64,000 bases of DNA, from NCBI RefSeq assembly GCF_003014475.1, contig NZ_PYGJ01000006.1:124001-188000 (forward strand). Reading direction: 5' to 3'. Source of the stretch: Shimia abyssi (GTDB taxonomy: Bacteria; Pseudomonadota; Alphaproteobacteria; Rhodobacterales; Rhodobacteraceae). Shown piece after piece: positions 26,745-36,800 of the stretch (positions within the stretch are counted from its first letter, which is position 1; the number at the start of each line of letters is the position of its first letter). Below the pieces are notes generated by a model. It ran no database searches, had not been told where the DNA came from, and worked only from the letters and a program-made list of their open reading frames with translations. A program made the position numbers and the translations under genes.

Positions 26745-27860
26745 TTAAAACGGACCGTCTTCCAGCACCCCATCGCGGCTCATTTGCGCATAGAGCAACC
26801 CTTCGCGCAGCCCGCGATCCGCGACTGACAACCGATCCGTCGGCCAGACCCGCAACAATGCCTGCAAAATCGCAGAGCCCGACATGATCAGCGCCTGACG
26901 ATCCTGCCCGATCCGTGGATCCATCCGCCGCCCCTTGGGGCCCAGATCCAGATAGCCCCGGATCACCTTATCAATCTGCGCGCTGGTCATGCGCAATCCG
27001 TCCACCTTGGTCCGGTCATAGCGACGCAACCCCAGATGGCTCGCCGCCACCGTGGTCACCGTGCCGCTGGTGCCAACAATCTGAAACCCTTCGCTGGGCG
27101 GCAGATCTTTATAGGGCGCAAACTCAGCCAAATTCTCCTCAAAGAACCAGCTCATCAGCGCAAACCGCGCGGAATCATCCTCCACATCGCGGAACTGATC
27201 CCGCAATGTCGCCACGCCCAGCGGTACCGAAATCCAGTCCACCACCTTGGCCGCCGGAAACGGGCTATCGGTCTTCTGAAACCCGCTATGCAGGCGCATA
27301 ATCGCGCGGGGCCGGTCCAGCTTGGGCACCTTGCTCAGATCAATCCACACAAGCTCGGTCGACCCGCCGCCAATATCTACCACCAACAGCTGTTCCGTCT
27401 TGGTGCTGACCAGCGGCGCACAGGAAATCACCGCCAACCGCGCCTCTTCCTCGGTCTCGATGATCTCAAGCTGAATGCCCGCTTCGCGCCGCACCTGCCG
27501 GATAAATTCTGCCGAGTTTTTCGCCCGTCGGCACGCCTCTGTCGCCACCAGCCGCATCCGCTGCACCTTGTGACGTTTGAGTTTCTGCTGACAAATTCGC
27601 AGCGCCTGAATGGTGCGCCGCATTGACCCCCGAGACAACCGCCCCGTGGACTCCAATCCTGACCCCAACTGGACAGATTTGGAAAAACTATCAACCACAT
27701 GGAACTGATTGCCCTTTGGTTGGGCAATCAACATGCGGCAGCTATTTGTTCCCAGATCCAGCGCAGCATAAAGCGCACTGGGATCGGGCGGTTTTGGCGC
27801 GGGGCTTTCGACCGGTTTCAGGAATGCGCCCGCACCTTCGGGACGCTTGGGCGCCATCAT
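26745..27860 (-). CDS. ppx: Ppx/GppA family phosphatase
   Basis: The 371-residue protein hydrolyses polyphosphate or pppGpp. A Pro-rich N-terminus (about 1-27) precedes the ASKHA core: [28 protein letters not shown] and [14 protein letters not shown] (phosphate-binding loops). It is shorter than two-domain Ppx enzymes and lacks the C-terminal HD domain, as is common for alphaproteobacterial members. It is cotranscribed with rlmE. Whether polyphosphate or pppGpp is the main substrate is not decided by the sequence. Confidence 0.92.
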   Translation of the reverse strand: MMAPKRPEGAGAFLKPVESPAPKPPDPSALYAALDLGTNSCRMLIAQPKGNQFHVVDSFSKSVQLGSGLESTGRLSRGSMRRTIQALRICQQKLKRHKVQRMRLVATEACRRAKNSAEFIRQVRREAGIQLEIIETEEEARLAVISCAPLVSTKTEQLLVVDIGGGSTELVWIDLSKVPKLDRPRAIMRLHSGFQKTDSPFPAAKVVDWISVPLGVATLRDQFRDVEDDSARFALMSWFFEENLAEFAPYKDLPPSEGFQIVGTSGTVTTVAASHLGLRRYDRTKVDGLRMTSAQIDKVIRGYLDLGPKGRRMDPRIGQDRQALIMSGSAILQALLRVWPTDRLSVADRGLREGLLYAQMSRDGVLEDGPF

Positions 27861-27936
27861 TCACGCCCTTTCGATTATCGTGTTATATCAAACCTAGGGC
27901 CGCTCACATATTCGTGCAAGCGCTTTTACGATTTGC

Positions 27937-27962
27937 GTCACCATCAGTCACACGGTTGTCAT
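27937..27962 (+). promoter_or_regulatory. PHO-box-like repeats upstream of phoX
   Basis: CAGTCAC (27945-27951), four bases, TTGTCAT (27956-27962) matches the PhoB consensus CTGTCAT-N4-CTGTCAT at 5 and 6 of 7 positions. A third GTCA core at 27937 lies ten bases further upstream, near the helical repeat. The site is 77 bp before the phosphatase start. Confidence 0.6.
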
Positions 27963-28038
27963 AGAATCAGAGCAACTAGGCCGGGTTCCCAAAATTGGAA
28001 CACATCAAATACTAGAATAGCCAGCTCTGGAGCGCGCA

Positions 28039-29922
28039 ATGAAAGACGACCACAACCTCTCGTTTGACGACTACGATGAGGCCCACAACCCCCGCCCCGA
28101 AACAACCGACTTTGACCGTGTCGTCGAATCCGCGCTGTCGCGCCGCGGCTTCCTTGGCGGTGTACTCGCCATGGGCAGCTTCGCCACCCTGGGTGGCGCA
28201 CTTGTGCCCCAATCCGCGCGTGCTGCCACCAGCCGTTTTGCTTATGACGCCATCCCAACATCCACCGCAGACGGCATTTCGCTTCCTGCGGGTTACAAGG
28301 CCGATATCGTTGTACGCTGGGGCGATCCCTTGTTCTCGGACGCGCCGGAATTTGACCACGCCACACGCGGCACCGCCGCCAGTCAGGAACGCGCCTTTGG
28401 CGACAACAATGACGGCATGGACATCTTCGCCTTTGAGGACAAAATGCTGCTGGTTGCCAATAACGAATACACCAACCGCTCCATCCTGTCCGTCACCGGT
28501 GAAAACCGTCTCGAAGATCAGGACGAGATCGCCAAGGGCATGATGGCCCATGGTGTATCGGTCATGGAAGTCGCCCAAGTGAACGGCGCTTGGGCCGTTG
28601 TCAAAAACAGCCCCTATAACCGTCGCATCACGCCCCAGACCGACATGGCCCTAACCGGCCCGGCAGCAGGTCACGACCTCATAAAAACCGATGCAGATCC
28701 CACCGGCACCATGACCAAAGGCACCTGGAACAACTGCGGCAATGGCCAGACCCCGTGGGGCACTTATCTGGCGTGCGAGGAAAACTTCAACGGTTACTTC
28801 TCTGCCGCTGACGAAGCGCACGAAGTGTCGGCCGAGCTAAAGCGTTACGGCGTCTCTTCCAAGGACTGGGGCTATAGCTGGGCCAAGATCGACGACCGTT
28901 TCGACGTCGCCAAAAACCCCAATGAACCCAACCGTGCCGGTTATGTCGTTGAAATCGACCCAACTGATCCCACCTCGACCCCACGCAAGCTGACCGCTCT
29001 GGGACGTTTCAAGCACGAAAATGCCGAAGTTGTGGTCAACAATGACGGCCGCATCGTGGTTTACATGGGCGACGATGAGCGCGGCGAATTCATGTATCGC
29101 TTTGTCTCCGATGGTGTTTATGCACCGGGCGCCGACACAAACGAACTGTTGGAAAAAGGCACCCTGTCTGTGGCCAAGTTCAACGACAACGGCACTGGCG
29201 AATGGCTTGACCTGACCCCGGAAACAACAGGCATGGCTTCATCTGCGGAAATCTGTGTCTACGCCCGTCTGGCCGGTTCTACCGTGGGTGCAACCACCAT
29301 GGACCGCCCCGAATGGATCACCGCCAACCCGAACAAAGCGGAAATCTATTGCGCGCTGACAAACAACAAGAACCGCGGCGTCAAAACCAATGCCGGAGGT
29401 GATGAAACACCTGTTGGTGGTCCAAACCCACGCGAGGCTAACAAATACGGTCAGATCGTGCGCTGGTGGCCTGAAAACGCCGACCACGCCGCATCTGGCT
29501 TCACTTGGGATCTTTATGTTCTGGCCGGCAACCCGGTTGTGCACTCCGATGACAAGGCAGGATCTGAGAACGTCACGGCCAACAACATGTTCAACTCGCC
29601 CGATGGCATCAAGTTCGACGGCAACGGCCTGTTGTGGATCCAGACCGATGGCAACTATGGTAACGAAGGCGACTTCGAAGGCCACGGCAACAATCAGATG
29701 CTTGCGGGCGACCCAGCCACGGGCGAAATCCGCCGCTTCCTGGTCGGTCCAAACGAATGCGAAGTCACCGGCCTCACATGGTCGCCAGATCGTCGCACCA
29801 TGTTTGTCGGCATCCAGCACCCCGGCGAATACGGCAACAGCAGCTGGCCCGAAGGTGGTACCTCGGTTCCACGTTCAGCCATCATCGCCGTCACCCGCGA
29901 AGACGGCGGTTTGGTTGGATAA
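28039..29922 (+). CDS. phoX: PhoX family alkaline phosphatase, Tat-exported
   Basis: This 627-residue phosphatase of the DUF839/PhoX family has a twin-arginine signal (LSRRGFLGGVLAMGSFATL, about residues 36-54) and cleavage near ARA. PhoX enzymes are calcium- and iron-dependent and release phosphate from organic esters outside the cytoplasm. The family's metal-site motif TYLACEENFNGYF is present (about 244-256), along with LGRFKHENAEV and NMFNSPDGIKFD. A PHO-box-like repeat upstream suggests induction in phosphate starvation. The gene stands alone and ends at a strong terminator. Confidence 0.94.
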   Translation: MKDDHNLSFDDYDEAHNPRPETTDFDRVVESALSRRGFLGGVLAMGSFATLGGALVPQSARAATSRFAYDAIPTSTADGISLPAGYKADIVVRWGDPLFSDAPEFDHATRGTAASQERAFGDNNDGMDIFAFEDKMLLVANNEYTNRSILSVTGENRLEDQDEIAKGMMAHGVSVMEVAQVNGAWAVVKNSPYNRRITPQTDMALTGPAAGHDLIKTDADPTGTMTKGTWNNCGNGQTPWGTYLACEENFNGYFSAADEAHEVSAELKRYGVSSKDWGYSWAKIDDRFDVAKNPNEPNRAGYVVEIDPTDPTSTPRKLTALGRFKHENAEVVVNNDGRIVVYMGDDERGEFMYRFVSDGVYAPGADTNELLEKGTLSVAKFNDNGTGEWLDLTPETTGMASSAEICVYARLAGSTVGATTMDRPEWITANPNKAEIYCALTNNKNRGVKTNAGGDETPVGGPNPREANKYGQIVRWWPENADHAASGFTWDLYVLAGNPVVHSDDKAGSENVTANNMFNSPDGIKFDGNGLLWIQTDGNYGNEGDFEGHGNNQMLAGDPATGEIRRFLVGPNECEVTGLTWSPDRRTMFVGIQHPGEYGNSSWPEGGTSVPRSAIIAVTREDGGLVG

Positions 29923-29960
29923 AGTGGACATTTAGCTGCCGCGAAATCTCTGAAATAAAC

Positions 29961-29992
29961 AAATGCCCGGCATCCTGTGCCGGGCATTTTTC
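29961..29992 (+). terminator. Intrinsic terminator of phoX
   Basis: AAATGCCCGGC pairs with GCCGGGCATTT around a short loop and runs into five T. Confidence 0.9.
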
Positions 29993-30025
29993 CTGCCCGC
30001 TCCGCGCGAATATGTAACTGACGCG

Positions 30026-30058
30026 ACACCGACGTAATACCGACGCAATACCGACGTT
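30026..30058. repeat. Three tandem 11-bp repeats
   Basis: Three consecutive copies of about ATACCGACGTA occur, each with one or two changes. They lie between the phoX terminator and the stop of the convergent P450 gene. No partner elsewhere was noticed. Confidence 0.8.
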
Positions 30059-30071
30059 GCATTTTGCCCGT

Positions 30072-31418
30072 TTATCGCCGCTCCAGCCGAAGCCGAATTC
30101 CATCCTTGGACCGCACCGTCAAATAGGCAACCGGCACCGGCGCTGGTCCCACCGGCACCACCCGAAACCGTCGCAATATCATCGACAGGATCAGCGGCCC
30201 CTCGACCATCGCAAACCCCGCGCCCGTGCACACACGTGAACCTGAAGAAAACGGCATAAACGCTTCTCGCATACAGGTTTTTCCGTTCTCAGTGTGCCAT
30301 CTATTTGGGTCAAACCCATCCGGATTATCCCACAATCGCTCATGTCGATGCAGGTGCCATGGCGACAAAACCATCTGCGCACCGGGTTTGATATCGCGAT
30401 CGCGAAACCGTTCCGGACAGGTCGATTCCCGCACCATCATCGGCACTGGCGGGTATAATCTCAACGTTTCGCGAAACACATCCCGGCTGATTTTCAACCG
30501 GCTAATTTTCGAGAAATCTTCATCTAAATCAATCGCTTCCGCCGCGATCTTCTCCTGCCATTCGGGGAACAATGCCACCAAATACAGCGCCCATGCCAGC
30601 GCCGAAGCACTGGTCTCATGCCCCGCCAGAAAAAAGATCGCAACCTGATCCACCATCTCCTCAGACGTGAATTTTTCACCCGTCTTTGGATCATGCGTGG
30701 TCATAATCTTAGTTGCCAGATCGTCAGGCGCACTCCCGTCCTCAATGGCCCGCATCCGTTCATCAGTCAGCCGCGTGATCAGATCTCGAATGGCCTTGGC
30801 AGTGGCCTTGGTATCTTTGCGAAAGAACCGCGGCATCCAACGGGGCAGTGGCAGAAATGCCGCCAGATTGAGGATCGGCTGACTACGTTGATAAGTGCGA
30901 AACTGGTCAAAAACCTGGGCCGCGATTTCATGCTCAATTGGGATTGAAAACAAAGTTCGGAAAATCACATCCGCCGCCGCGTGACTGGTTTCCCCTTCGA
31001 TTTCAACAACTTCCCCATCGTACTTCTCTAGCCGCGCTACCGCCGCTTCGCTGGCTGCCCACATCGCCGGAAATGTATCGCGCAGCCGTCCGCCCTCAAA
31101 CGCCGGGTCAATAATCCGCCGTTGCCGCTTCCATGTCTCCCCATTTGTCAGGAACACAGACTCCCCCAAAAGCGGACGCAACCCTTCGCCGATCCGATCC
31201 GATTTCGGGAAATCATCCGGCCGTTCCTTTAGAACCGTCTTCACCAGATCCGGCTGGTTCAACATGTATGACCGGAAAAACGGCGTGCGGAACTCGGCCA
31301 TCCATGCCCGATAAAGCCGAGCAGGTTGCGCCGACAGGATGTCCTTGCGAAACAGCTTGGCATATTGACGAAGCGAAACCTTATCCGCTCGCGACGGCGG
31401 TTTAGGTGGCAAGGTCAT
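30072..31418 (-). CDS. Cytochrome P450
   Basis: The 448-residue soluble P450 has the oxygen-binding helix motif LAGHETSASAL (about 264-274), the ExxR pair in FRETLRLYPP, and the haem loop FSSGSRVCTGAGFAMVE with cysteine ligand at about 397. There is no N-terminal membrane anchor. Overall it looks like the CYP4/CYP102-related bacterial group that hydroxylates fatty acids or terpenoids, but the substrate is unknown. It overlaps the upstream membrane-hydrolase gene by ATGA, so the two are translated together. No ferredoxin gene is adjacent. Confidence 0.94.
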   Translation of the reverse strand: MTLPPKPPSRADKVSLRQYAKLFRKDILSAQPARLYRAWMAEFRTPFFRSYMLNQPDLVKTVLKERPDDFPKSDRIGEGLRPLLGESVFLTNGETWKRQRRIIDPAFEGGRLRDTFPAMWAASEAAVARLEKYDGEVVEIEGETSHAAADVIFRTLFSIPIEHEIAAQVFDQFRTYQRSQPILNLAAFLPLPRWMPRFFRKDTKATAKAIRDLITRLTDERMRAIEDGSAPDDLATKIMTTHDPKTGEKFTSEEMVDQVAIFFLAGHETSASALAWALYLVALFPEWQEKIAAEAIDLDEDFSKISRLKISRDVFRETLRLYPPVPMMVRESTCPERFRDRDIKPGAQMVLSPWHLHRHERLWDNPDGFDPNRWHTENGKTCMREAFMPFSSGSRVCTGAGFAMVEGPLILSMILRRFRVVPVGPAPVPVAYLTVRSKDGIRLRLERR

Positions 31419-32629
31419 GGTGATAATTCACTGAATTTATTAACTGTTTTCTCAATTCTGGACTTCGACGCACTGCGCCCTGAAAACCGTTCCCCCAATG
31501 TTTGCGACCCGGCGGTAATTCGAAAATAGTCGTAATCACCGGGGCGATCAAACGCGCACAGATACTGAAAATGCAGCCGAAAAAACCGCCAACGTAGCTC
31601 GGCCCACCGCTCCGGACTCAGAGTTTTGGTGAAAGCCGCCGAAATCACCAGCGGCCACCGTTTCCCTTCCGGCTCCTTCACGGAAACCGACACCGGATCG
31701 CACAACGCAAAGGCACAGCCATCACCCGGCGCGGTTACATCAACCCACGTAACCTCTTGTCGTGTTGATAAAAATGCCAGATCACTGCGCAGTCGATACG
31801 CCTCGGGCAGGAACGTGACCATCGGCACCACTTGCCCCAATGACAACAGCGAAAGCGCTGGTCTCCCCTCAGGCACTCGGCCATCGCGGATCAAATCCGA
31901 CAGGATCGACACCGCCAGATGCGCACCGCAGGAATGACCCACAAGCAGCACCTCGTCCACGTCATCTTCCAACGCAGCGGCCACTCGCTCCCCAAACTCC
32001 GCCAACCGCGCCTCGAGTTCAGGATGATATGTTCCCTTGAACGCCGCCTGATACGCATAATCATGTAACAAGTAATAGGCGTAGAATACGTTGTCCTTCT
32101 TGCGGATCCACATGAGGATCGCAGGCACCACCGCCAGCCCGATCAGCCCCATCCACGCCGGAAGAAACAACGCGACCGCCTTGGCAATCCACCACGCCAG
32201 CAACAGCGCCAACGCTAATGTACCAACCATAAAGAACAACGGATAAAGTGCCGCAATGACGGGCCCTTTGCGCAATCGCATCAACCGCGCCATCGACCCG
32301 CTACCAATATAAATCCACGCCGTGCGCGCCAGCTGCATGTAGGTGGCAAAAATGCTCTGCTCCATGCTAGAGCGCACAATATCCGACCAGAACAAAACCT
32401 CTACGTCGACTTCGGTCTCTGTCCCGTCTATGGCGGCATTCACATGCCAGCCATACGGCCCAGACCCCGGCTTTTTCGCAGCCAAAGCAATATCGTAACC
32501 GGAAATCTCAGCCTGCGCTGCGCCCTCCTTGCGGTACAGCTCGCGGTAGCGGCGCGGATGAATGGGGTCATAGCCGGGAATGTAAAACACCCGGCGCCGT
32601 TTTACGGAAATTTGCCCGTTCTTGCCCAT
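31415..32629 (-). CDS. Membrane protein with alpha/beta-hydrolase-like domain
   Basis: The 404-residue product has two or three hydrophobic segments at about residues 125-175, between a soluble N-terminal part (VFYIPGYDPIHPRRY) and a C-terminal hydrolase-like domain with the nucleophile elbow LLVGHSCGAHLAVSIL (about 232-247). Candidate acid and histidine residues are less clear. It overlaps the P450 gene by ATGA and lies upstream of it in one transcript, suggesting a shared pathway such as lipid or ester processing. No precise family was recognised; similar proteins are usually labelled hypothetical or alpha/beta hydrolase. Confidence 0.75.
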   Translation of the reverse strand: MGKNGQISVKRRRVFYIPGYDPIHPRRYRELYRKEGAAQAEISGYDIALAAKKPGSGPYGWHVNAAIDGTETEVDVEVLFWSDIVRSSMEQSIFATYMQLARTAWIYIGSGSMARLMRLRKGPVIAALYPLFFMVGTLALALLLAWWIAKAVALFLPAWMGLIGLAVVPAILMWIRKKDNVFYAYYLLHDYAYQAAFKGTYHPELEARLAEFGERVAAALEDDVDEVLLVGHSCGAHLAVSILSDLIRDGRVPEGRPALSLLSLGQVVPMVTFLPEAYRLRSDLAFLSTRQEVTWVDVTAPGDGCAFALCDPVSVSVKEPEGKRWPLVISAAFTKTLSPERWAELRWRFFRLHFQYLCAFDRPGDYDYFRITAGSQTLGERFSGRSASKSRIEKTVNKFSELSP

Positions 32630-32685
32630 TTGCCTGCCCTTTCTGTGCTGGCAGACTACCCTTAATCTGGGGCAAGATTATGCCG

Positions 32686-33438
32686 CTAACCGAGCGTTGC
32701 CAAGGCCGGGAATGTCTCAAGCAGCCAAAAGCTGAAGGTTGAGAACGCGCCCGTCACCAGCATCACGCCAACAAACAGCAGCAACCCACCCATAATCTTC
32801 TCGATCAGACCCATATGGCGCTTGAGCTTGTTCATAACACCCATTGCGCGCGTCAGGAACATCGCAGCCAACAGAAACGGTATTCCAAGCCCGGCAGCAT
32901 AGACACCCAGCAGCAATGTGCCACGCGCCACAGACGCCTCTCCGGCAGCTAGCGACAGGATCGCACCCAACTGGGGGCCAATGCAGGGTGTCCAGCCAAA
33001 GGCAAAGGCCAGACCCAAGATGTAAGCGCCAAAGACCGACCCACCAGAATCGCCCGCCTCAATCCGGGCCTCGCGATCCAGAAATGGAATGCGGAACACG
33101 CCCAGGAAATGCAAGCCAAACACGATCACCACAACACCTGAGATTTGCGCGAAAAGTGTCTGGTTTTGCAGAAAAAAAGCGCCAAACGCGGATGCCGTAA
33201 ACCCAAGAAACAGGAACACGGTCGACAGCCCCATGACAAAGAACAACGCCGCCAAAATAGCCTTGCGGCGGGCGGCCTGCTCATCGGTCAGCTCCGACAT
33301 GCTCATACCGCTCATATAAGCCAGATAGGGCGGTACAATTGGTAGAACACAGGGCGACAAAAAAGAGATCACACCAGCAAACAGCGCAACCACCATGGCA
33401 GGGATCAGGCCTGCGTCTATGATATCGATTCCGAACAT
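32686..33438 (-). CDS. ccdA: Cytochrome c biogenesis protein CcdA
   Basis: The 250-residue inner-membrane thiol transporter moves reducing power from thioredoxin to the periplasm for haem attachment to apocytochromes. It has six membrane segments and the two redox cysteines in FLSPCVLPIVPPYLAYMSG (Cys30) and FGWTPCIGPQLGAIL. The length and architecture match the short DsbD-core type. Cytochromes needing it include the ankyrin-cytochrome c fusion in this window. It is divergent from the TusA-like gene. Confidence 0.94.
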   Translation of the reverse strand: MFGIDIIDAGLIPAMVVALFAGVISFLSPCVLPIVPPYLAYMSGMSMSELTDEQAARRKAILAALFFVMGLSTVFLFLGFTASAFGAFFLQNQTLFAQISGVVVIVFGLHFLGVFRIPFLDREARIEAGDSGGSVFGAYILGLAFAFGWTPCIGPQLGAILSLAAGEASVARGTLLLGVYAAGLGIPFLLAAMFLTRAMGVMNKLKRHMGLIEKIMGGLLLFVGVMLVTGAFSTFSFWLLETFPALATLG

Positions 33439-33541
33439 GCCTTTCCCTTAGCGCATTGCTTCGGCCTCGTCACCGACCTTGTCGGTCACGCGAGTACACA
33501 TCCCTGTGGACAAGCCATTTTCGCGCGAATATGTCATTGAC

Positions 33542-33763
33542 ATGGATCACGAAATCGACGCCCGTGGCTTGCTCTGCCCCCTGCCCGTCCTGCGCCTGCG
33601 CAAACGCATGATGCCGCTGCCCAGTGGCACGCGCATCCGTCTGGTGGCCGATGATCCCGCTGCCATCGTCGACGTTCCGCATTTCTGTAATGAAGCCGGA
33701 CATACGCTAATCGGGATGAGCGAAGAGAGCGGACAGCTGATCTTTACTGTTGAGAAAGCCTAG
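33542..33763 (+). CDS. TusA family sulfurtransferase-like protein
   Basis: The start at 33542 (MDHEIDARGLLCPLPVL) gives 73 residues, close to the usual 75-85. The active-site motif CPLPVLRLRK is intact, with the conserved cysteine at about residue 12, and the fold ends in GHTLIGMSEESGQLIF. TusA proteins carry persulfide sulfur for tRNA thiolation or sulfur metabolism. The open frame extends upstream to a TTG but without similarity. It is divergent from ccdA. Confidence 0.85.
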   Translation: MDHEIDARGLLCPLPVLRLRKRMMPLPSGTRIRLVADDPAAIVDVPHFCNEAGHTLIGMSEESGQLIFTVEKA

Positions 33764-33783
33764 AATTTTGCACGCTTCAAAAT

Positions 33784-33809
33784 GAAAACGCCGGGGACAT
33801 GCCCCGGCG
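33784..33809 (-). terminator. Intrinsic terminator of rne
   Basis: CGCCGGGG pairs with CCCCGGCG (33789-33796 with 33802-33809) and, read on the minus strand, is followed by TTTTC. The opposite direction lacks a T-run, so it serves the RNase E gene ending at 33823. Confidence 0.85.
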
Positions 33810-33822
33810 CCTGATCTCGTTC

Positions 33823-36800
33823 TTAGCGACCCATCGACCACCAGCCGCGCTTTTTCGGCTTGGGTGGTTCTGCCGGTGCCTCAGGCTCTGGTGCAGCCTC
33901 AGCCACGGTTTCCAAAACAGGCTCCGCTTCCGGGGCCGCGTCTTCGACCAGAGTTTCCTCTGCCTGAATCTCCTCCACCGGAGCATCCGGAGCCAAATCC
34001 TCAGTCACAGATTCTGCAACGGTTTCAGCCATCGGCTCTGCTTCGACGGTCTCCTCGACCACTGGCTCAACAATTGGCTCAGCAACCGGTTCGGCATCCG
34101 CCTCTGCGGCCACTGCTTCAACCGGTTCCGCCGCAGGCTCAGCCACAGGCGCTTCTGCCGTTTCAGCCGAAGTTTCCGCTTCGCCTACTTCACCCTCACG
34201 AGGTTTCTTGGACCGAGACCGGCTGCGCGAACGGCGTGATCGCTTGGGCTTGTCCTCGCTCTTTTCTTCACCACTCTGTTCAGATGCCTCAGACGCTTCC
34301 GCAGGCGCGTCTGCAAGCTTGGCATCGCCAGTCTCCGCATCCGTCTCAGACCCGCTATCTGAACCGAACTCTGATCCATTTTCCTGATCGCCCGACGATT
34401 TTCCCCGACGACGACGACGACGACGGCGCTTTTTGGGCTTTGCCTCTTCTTCGACAGCCTCTGGCGTGGGTTCCGGCGCAGCTTCGACAGTTTCCAACTC
34501 GTCAATCTCATCCATGATCGACGTATCAACTGACACAACCGGCGTCGTCACTTCGGCAACGACGCGGGTCGCTGTCTTGAACTTTTCAAGCGTAAAGTCG
34601 GGCGACACCAGATGCGGTTCGCCTTCGATCCGCACCGACAGGCCATAGCGCCCTTCGATCTGGGCCACATGTTCGCGTTTCTGGTTCATGATGTAGTTGG
34701 CGATCGCCACCGGACATTTCACCAGAACCTCACGGCTGCGACGACGTGTGCCTTCTTCCTCGATCTGACGCAGGATCGACAGCGCAAGGTTGTCATCCGA
34801 CCGGATCAGGCCAGTACCATGACAGGCCGGACACGGCTGCGTCGTGGCCTCAATCATGCCGGGGCGCAAACGCTGGCGGCTCATTTCCATCAGGCCAAAG
34901 CCGCTGATCCGTCCCACCTGAATGCGGGCGCGATCAGTCTTGAGCTTGTCCTTCATGCGCTTTTCGACGGCGGCGTTGTTCTTGCGCTCGTCCATGTCGA
35001 TAAAGTCGATCACGATCAGACCGGCAAGGTCACGCAAACGCAGCTGGCGCGCCACTTCTTCAGCGGCCTCCAGGTTCGTCTTGAGCGCAGTATCTTCGAT
35101 CGAGCCTTCCTTGGTAGCCCGACCAGAGTTCACATCAATGGCCACGAGCGCTTCGGTCACACCAATCACGATATACCCGCCCGACTTGAGCTGGACCGTC
35201 GGGTTGAACATGCCCGACAGATAGGTTTCCACCTGATAGCGCGCAAATAGCGGCAGCGCTTCGGTATAGTGTTTCACATTCTTGGCATGGGACGGCATGA
35301 TCATTTTCATGAAGTCCTTGGCGATGCGATAGCCGCGTTCGCCTTCCACATGCACTTCGTCAATCTCACGGTTATATAGGTCGCGGATCGACCGTTTTAT
35401 CAGATCGCCTTCTTCATAGATCTTTGCGGGCGCGATGGATTTCAACGTCAGCTCGCGGATCTGCTCCCACATGCGTTTGAGATAGTCATAATCGCGCTTG
35501 ATCTCGGTCTTGGTGCGCTTGGCACCTGCCGTGCGCACGATCAGGCCGGCGCCTTGCGGCACTTCAATCTCGCCTGCAATTTCCTTAAGCTTTTTGCGGT
35601 CGGCGGCATTGGTGATCTTGCGCGAAATGCCACCACCGCGTGCCGTGTTTGGCATCAGCACGCAATAACGACCGGCCAGCGACAGGTATGTCGTCAGCGC
35701 AGCACCCTTGTTGCCGCGTTCTTCCTTGACCACCTGCACCAGCATGATCTGGCGCACCTTGATCACTTCCTGGATTTTGTAGCGGCGCGGGCGGGGTTTG
35801 CGCGGAGGACGGATATCCTCGCTGTCATCTTCATCGGCAACCGACTCGATGCTCTCGTCCTTGGCCGACGCTTTGGAGCCCTTGGCGCGCGGTTCGTCAT
35901 CCGCTTCCGGGGCTTCGGTGCCATCGTCCTCGATATCGTTATCCGCGTCGGCGCTATCTGCTTCAGATGCCTCTGCTTCTTTCGCTGGTGCGTCCTCTGC
36001 TTTTGCTGCCTCAGCAGTTTCCTCCACTGCCGGGGCGTCCGCTACCGGGGTTTCTTCAGCAGGTGCTTCCACTGCCGGGGTTTCTTCGACAACCGGAGCG
36101 TCTTCTGTCTGGGCTTCTTCCACCGGCTCAGCGTCAGCCGCGCCGTCTTCCGCAGATGCATCTTCGCTCGAAACATCCTTCGAGACGGCCTCGCCACCTT
36201 CGGTAACGGTCTCTTCGCCTGTTTCCGGGTCCTTTGTCGCCACCGGATCATCAGAGTCGGTGTTGGCCGCGATGGTTTTCCCACCTTCAGGCGTATCGTC
36301 GCCGTCACTTGCTGGCACCGTGTCTTCAGCCTCTTTAACCGCAATAGCATCGTCTTGCGATTCGTCGCCTGACGCCTCACTCACATCTGCCGCGACTTCT
36401 TCCTTCGGTGTCTCGGTTACAGGTGCTTCATCTGGTGCATCGGCAGCGGCATTCTCTGGTTCTTCTTGCGGAGCATCTTCTTCAACTGGCTGTGCGTCTG
36501 TTTCGGCTTCCTCTCCCGCTTCTGTGGGTTCCTCAACCGGTGTTTCCGTCACCAATTCCATAGGCGACAGGCCTTCGGCATCTTCCGAATCCACATCTCC
36601 CAGATCAATGGTTTCCATACCCGAGATGTTTTGCGCCTCAGCAACGTCAACATCCTGAGGTGTCTCGATCACATCAGCAGTCTGTTCTGCATTTGTGTCC
36701 GCCACAACCTCGGTTGCTGCCCCGTCTTTTGGCTTCTTCGAACGAGAGCGAGACCGGGATCGCAAGCGCGATTTGGGTTTTTCGTCTTCTTCGTCACGCG

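Noticed and set aside
30026-30058. Possible CRISPR array
   Set aside because: The units are 11 bp, directly adjacent and without spacers.
35554-36658. Long plus-strand frames (272 and 286 codons) in the RNase E insertion
   Set aside because: They are Ser/Ala- or Cys/Phe-rich mirror translations of the acidic repeat-like insertion, and RNase E itself reads through.
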